Assembly: GCA_022791735.1 (NCBI GenBank)
Contig: JAAVZQ010000037.1
Location: 1-10,791 of the forward strand
Direction of reading: 5' to 3'
Length of the DNA stretch: 10,791 nucleotides
Source of the DNA: Clostridia bacterium
Lineage (GTDB): Bacteria > Bacillota > Clostridia > TANB77 > CAG-508
Under the pieces are notes generated by a model. It was given only the letters and a program-made list of their open reading frames with translations. It ran no database searches and was not told the origin of the DNA. This document shows, piece after piece, positions 7,311 to 10,791 of this stretch. Position 1 is the stretch's first letter. Each line of letters starts with the position of its first letter. The position numbers and the translations under genes were made by a program.

Positions 7311-10300
7311 ATGAAAATGAAGAAAAGAATAGCACTGCTAACAGTATTTATAATAATAATGAATTTATTTGCACCATATAGTGTGTTATTTAATAGTACT
7401 GTACAAGCAGCATCTACGCAGATTGAAGAACATCCAATTGTATTAACTAATTTAGGCATTACACAAAAAACTCAAGGTAGAGTTTTAGCAGTACAGGTAG
7501 CACTAAGTTCTGAAACAGTAATAAAAGGAATGGACTTACAATTCAAGGTAGATAGTACAAAACTAAAACCTTGTAACAAAAATACAGGTGCAGATGCAAC
7601 TGCAATAGCAATGATATCTGCTCAAAATACTAATAATTTGGCAACATTTCAAAAGAAAACATATACTAGCTCAACAGGAAACTACAGAATTACTACTACA
7701 GAGCCAACAGGAGGAACAGATTTTGTTGAAAATGGCTTTACAGTAGGTGATTTAGAGGCTAATTATGGTGAGAATCCAAAGTTAGATGAGTTAGCTGGTG
7801 CTGCTGGACTAATTACATATTATCCTTTGATAACTCTATATTTTAGAGTATTAGATGATAGCATTACAGATGATAATATAACTGCAGATTTATTTACATT
7901 AGTACCAGTTACGGGAAGCTTAACAACAGGAGGGCAAGTATCTTATGTATCAGATACAAATGGTAATACTCTTCATAGAATAACTCAGTTTAAAACACTA
8001 GGATTTGCAGAAGCAGAAAAAAATGTACAATCAATAGCAGTAAAAACAAACCCAACTAACACAACTTATGAACCTGGAGATACAGTAAACCTAACAGGTG
8101 GAGAAATAACAGTTACCTATGATGACGGAACATCAGAAGATATATCAATGACAACCCCAGGAATTGATATAATAGATGGAAATCCAGTAAATATAAATAA
8201 GCCAAACATCAAAATTAGTTACAAAGGAAAAGAAGCAACTTTCCCAATAACAATAAATGATCCAATAGTAGACTTTACAGTAAAAACACCAATGAACAAG
8301 ACAGAATACAACCATCCAGAAACACTAGACTTCACAGGACTAACATTTGAAGTTACTAAAAAAAGTGGAGCAAAAGAAATACTTACCACAGCAGATATAG
8401 GAAGCACAATTACAGCAAGTGAAACAGCAGCGAATACAAACTCACCTGCATTTACAGAAACTACACCGGCAGGACAAGTTCCTAAAAAAGGAAAACAAGT
8501 AATAACCTTTACACATAGTGGAATACCAAGTAAAACTGCAACTCAAACAATTATAGTAAATGATAAAGTAAAAAGCATAGAAGTAACATCACAGCCAAAC
8601 AAAAAGATATATAAAAGAGGAGAAGCACTAGATTTAACAGGAGCAGTAGTAACAGTAACTTTAGAAAGTAACACAACAGTATCAATAAGCCTTCCAGATG
8701 GAAGTGTAATATTATCAAATTATAGTACTACTACAACAGGAAGTAAACAACAATTAACAGCAACACTTGCAGGACATACAGCACCAACAAAAATAGATGT
8801 AGAATGGTACGATTATATCAAATCTTCAGAACTAACTGAACCGACAAAATCAGAATATAGCATAGGAGATACAGCATTAAATTTAGCAGGAGGAAGACTA
8901 AAACTTACATGGGCAGGAAAAGGATTAGAAGGAAAAGACTTAACAGCTAATGGAATAACAGTATCAGCATTAGACACAACTACAGCAGGAATAAAAACAA
9001 TTACAGTTACATATAACGTAGAATACACATTATCAGATGGAACAAAGATACCAGAAACAATAACAAAAACCTTTGACATAGAAGTAGTAGATGCAATAGA
9101 TAGAATAGAAATAACAGCTCCAAGCAAAAATACCCCATATAAGCATGGAGAAGCGTTAGCTGAGGGTTCTATCAACAAATACTACAAATCTGCACCAACT
9201 AGAGCAGTAACAGTTCCGTGGAGTAGTGCAATTATAACAGAAGCTGATGGTGTAACCCCATATACCATGAGCCCAGCAAGTTATGACAGTACACAAAAGG
9301 TAGATAAAACACTAAAAATAAGCTATTCAGAAGATGGAAAATCTGCTAGTATAAATTACCCTATAACAATAATAAATGATGTAAAATCAATTAGTGTACA
9401 TAGTACAAACCACAAAACAACTTACAATATAGGTGACGCACTTGATATAGACAACTTAGAAATCCTAGTGACAAGAGCACAGGGTTCTGCAGAAGCTGTG
9501 GTTGTAAAAGGAAATTCTAAAGCAGAAGTAAAAGGATTTAACTCAAGCACAGAAAATGCTAGCTTATCACTAACAATAGAATATACAGAAAACGGCATAA
9601 TGAAGAGCACAAGTTATAACGTAATAATAGCAGATAGCATAAAAGAAATAGTAAGTGTAAACTTACCAAAGAAAGACTACAAATACAATGAAGAACTAGA
9701 CTTTACAGGTGCAACAATCACATATAAAATGGGAAGCGGAGACAAAACAATCCCATTAACTCAAGGTATGGTTACAGGAGGATATAACAAAACAGTATTA
9801 GGAGACCATAGACTAACAATTACATATAATGGAGTAACTTATGACAATACTACTAAAACCCCAATAGTAGTAAATGTAAAAGACTATGTATCAAGCATCA
9901 CAGTAAATAAAACAAACCTTACAGGAAATTATGGTACAGACCTTGCTACATTACTTGCAAATAATGGTTTAACATATACAGTAAACTATGCAAAAACAGG
10001 ACCTATGCCAACAAGTCCTGCAGTTACAGCAAGCATGATTGAAGGAACATATAACCCAAATAGTGTAGCATCACAGTCTTTAACAGTAAAATACAGAGAT
10101 ACAGACGCAAACAGTGCTACAAATGGACAAGACATAAGAACTAATATCACAGTAAAACTAGAAAATAGTGTAACAGGAGTATCAATAACACAGCCTAGTA
10201 AAGTAAGATACATGCATAATGACACTTTAAGTTTAGCAGGTGGAAGTATTGTACTTACAAAAGCGGATGGTGGAACAGAAAATGTATCAATATCAAATGC

Positions 10301-10791
10301 GACAGTAAAAATTGGTGGAATAGCAGTGACTATGCCACATAACTTAATAAATACATGGGATGAATATATAGCTTCTGGACACAAGATAACAAAAACAGTA
10401 GAATTAAGCTATACAGAACCAACCAGTGGAAAATCAGCTACAAAAACTTACTCTATTGACATCATAAATGATGTAAAATCTATTGCAGTACATGGAACAG
10501 GACACAAAACATCATATGTATTAAACGAGCCAGAAAATCTAACAGGACTAGAAATTGCAGTAACAAGAGCAGTAAACCAAGTAGCAGGAGTACCAGAAGT
10601 AATTACAGTAAAACAAGCTGATGGAAGCATAGCTACTGGATTTACTGTAAGTGGTTTCAAATCAAACGTAGAAAGCTCTAATGTACCAATAACAGTAACA
10701 TATACAGAAAATACTATATCAGAACAAACAGGTTATAGCATAAGTGTAACAGACGGTATAAAGGGAATAAGAAGTGTAAATTTCCCAAATA
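7311..10791 (+). CDS. Giant secreted protein: cohesin-like domain plus eleven or more Ig-like (Big_3-type) repeats (3' end outside window)
   Basis: The frame is open for 1,160 codons to the window edge. ATG 7311 follows AAAGGAG (7297-7303), which overlaps the previous stop. A signal peptide (about 1-37, ending TVQA) leads to a cohesin-like domain (about 40-235; IKGMDLQFKVDSTKLKP). Bacterial Ig-like units follow, starting near residues 239, 320, 420, 503, 596, 691, 777, 860, 954, 1055 and 1150, each 81-101 aa. A typical unit opens V-K-S-I-x-V, then a Y-x-x-G-(D/E)-x-L-x-(L/F)-T-G motif, and often closes with a strand ending IxND. This fits Big_3-type domains of cell-surface adhesins. It is probably an extended stalk; the anchor (LPXTG, SLH or other) would be past the window. 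No CGG occurs in frame. It lies 12 nt after the dockerin gene, so the two are very likely one operon. Confidence 0.92.
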   Translation, partial: MKMKKRIALLTVFIIIMNLFAPYSVLFNSTVQAASTQIEEHPIVLTNLGITQKTQGRVLAVQVALSSETVIKGMDLQFKVDSTKLKPCNKNTGADATAIAMISAQNTNNLATFQKKTYTSSTGNYRITTTEPTGGTDFVENGFTVGDLEANYGENPKLDELAGAAGLITYYPLITLYFRVLDDSITDDNITADLFTLVPVTGSLTTGGQVSYVSDTNGNTLHRITQFKTLGFAEAEKNVQSIAVKTNPTNTTYEPGDTVNLTGGEITVTYDDGTSEDISMTTPGIDIIDGNPVNINKPNIKISYKGKEATFPITINDPIVDFTVKTPMNKTEYNHPETLDFTGLTFEVTKKSGAKEILTTADIGSTITASETAANTNSPAFTETTPAGQVPKKGKQVITFTHSGIPSKTATQTIIVNDKVKSIEVTSQPNKKIYKRGEALDLTGAVVTVTLESNTTVSISLPDGSVILSNYSTTTTGSKQQLTATLAGHTAPTKIDVEWYDYIKSSELTEPTKSEYSIGDTALNLAGGRLKLTWAGKGLEGKDLTANGITVSALDTTTAGIKTITVTYNVEYTLSDGTKIPETITKTFDIEVVDAIDRIEITAPSKNTPYKHGEALAEGSINKYYKSAPTRAVTVPWSSAIITEADGVTPYTMSPASYDSTQKVDKTLKISYSEDGKSASINYPITIINDVKSISVHSTNHKTTYNIGDALDIDNLEILVTRAQGSAEAVVVKGNSKAEVKGFNSSTENASLSLTIEYTENGIMKSTSYNVIIADSIKEIVSVNLPKKDYKYNEELDFTGATITYKMGSGDKTIPLTQGMVTGGYNKTVLGDHRLTITYNGVTYDNTTKTPIVVNVKDYVSSITVNKTNLTGNYGTDLATLLANNGLTYTVNYAKTGPMPTSPAVTASMIEGTYNPNSVASQSLTVKYRDTDANSATNGQDIRTNITVKLENSVTGVSITQPSKVRYMHNDTLSLAGGSIVLTKADGGTENVSISNATVKIGGIAVTMPHNLINTWDEYIASGHKITKTVELSYTEPTSGKSATKTYSIDIINDVKSIAVHGTGHKTSYVLNEPENLTGLEIAVTRAVNQVAGVPEVITVKQADGSIATGFTVSGFKSNVESSNVPITVTYTENTISEQTGYSISVTDGIKGIRSVNFPN
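8025..10791 (+). repeat. Tandem Ig-like domain repeats with a higher-order duplication
   Basis: At least ten complete diverged units of 81-101 codons and the start of an eleventh. Units beginning at 9381 and 9639 resemble those beginning at 10473 and 10758 (NDVKSISVHSTNHKTTY against NDVKSIAVHGTGHKTSY; IKEIVSVNLP against IKGIRSVNFP). The unit before each pair also ends alike (KTLKISYSEDGKSA, KTVELSYTEPTSGKSA). This suggests a four-domain block of about 364 aa was duplicated. Confidence 0.8.

Noticed and set aside
1..10791. tRNA, rRNA, CRISPR array or transposase gene
   Set aside because: No cloverleaf, regularly spaced short repeats or transposase-like frame was seen on either strand; the tRNA predicted for CGGA must lie elsewhere.

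Overview
The window looks like a low-GC Bacillota (Clostridia-type) chromosome segment. The coding style is A-rich, with AGA for Arg, ATA for Ile and GGA for Gly, and its genes encode wall synthesis and secreted Ig/cohesin-type surface proteins. Species cannot be told from the sequence.

Layout. (1) Positions 1-611, minus strand: the start of a gene with a Phd/YefM-antitoxin-like N-terminus, a Thr/Ser/Pro/Gln-rich linker and an unassigned C-terminal region. It is divergent from (2) a class B penicillin-binding protein with two PASTA domains (763-3005), followed after 28 nt by (3) a small export-like membrane protein (3034-3520) and a terminator. (4) A separately promoted L,D-transpeptidase gene (3666-5060) with its own terminator and different codon use, followed by (5) a long imperfect inverted repeat of about 260 nt (5112-5369), probably MITE-like. 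(6) From a TTGACA/TATAAT promoter, a secreted cohesin / cadherin-like / dockerin protein (5595-7298), followed after 12 nt by (7) a giant secreted cohesin plus Ig-like repeat protein (7311 to beyond the window end).

Main discovery. Genes 2, 3 and 6 are broken in every conventional reading. All six breaks are the same event: an in-frame CGG followed by A (CGGA), at which the family sequence resumes in the +1 frame with GGA (Gly). Skipping the C, or reading CGGA as a four-base Gly codon, gives full-length proteins of 746, 161 and 566 aa. Each carries Gly where the family, or the paralogue next door, has Gly. The A-rich genes (about 2,800 codons) contain no in-frame CGG that is not a shift site, and 14 out-of-phase CGG trinucleotides disturb nothing. 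This points to CGG being unassigned as a triplet and CGGA acting as a +1 recoding signal or quadruplet codon. The only in-frame triplet CGGs (two, both CGGC) are in the compositionally different L,D-transpeptidase gene.

The proteins fit a cell-envelope theme. The PBP and the L,D-transpeptidase make 4-3 and 3-3 peptidoglycan cross-links, and genes 6-7 look like a two-gene surface operon in which a dockerin and cohesins could pair.
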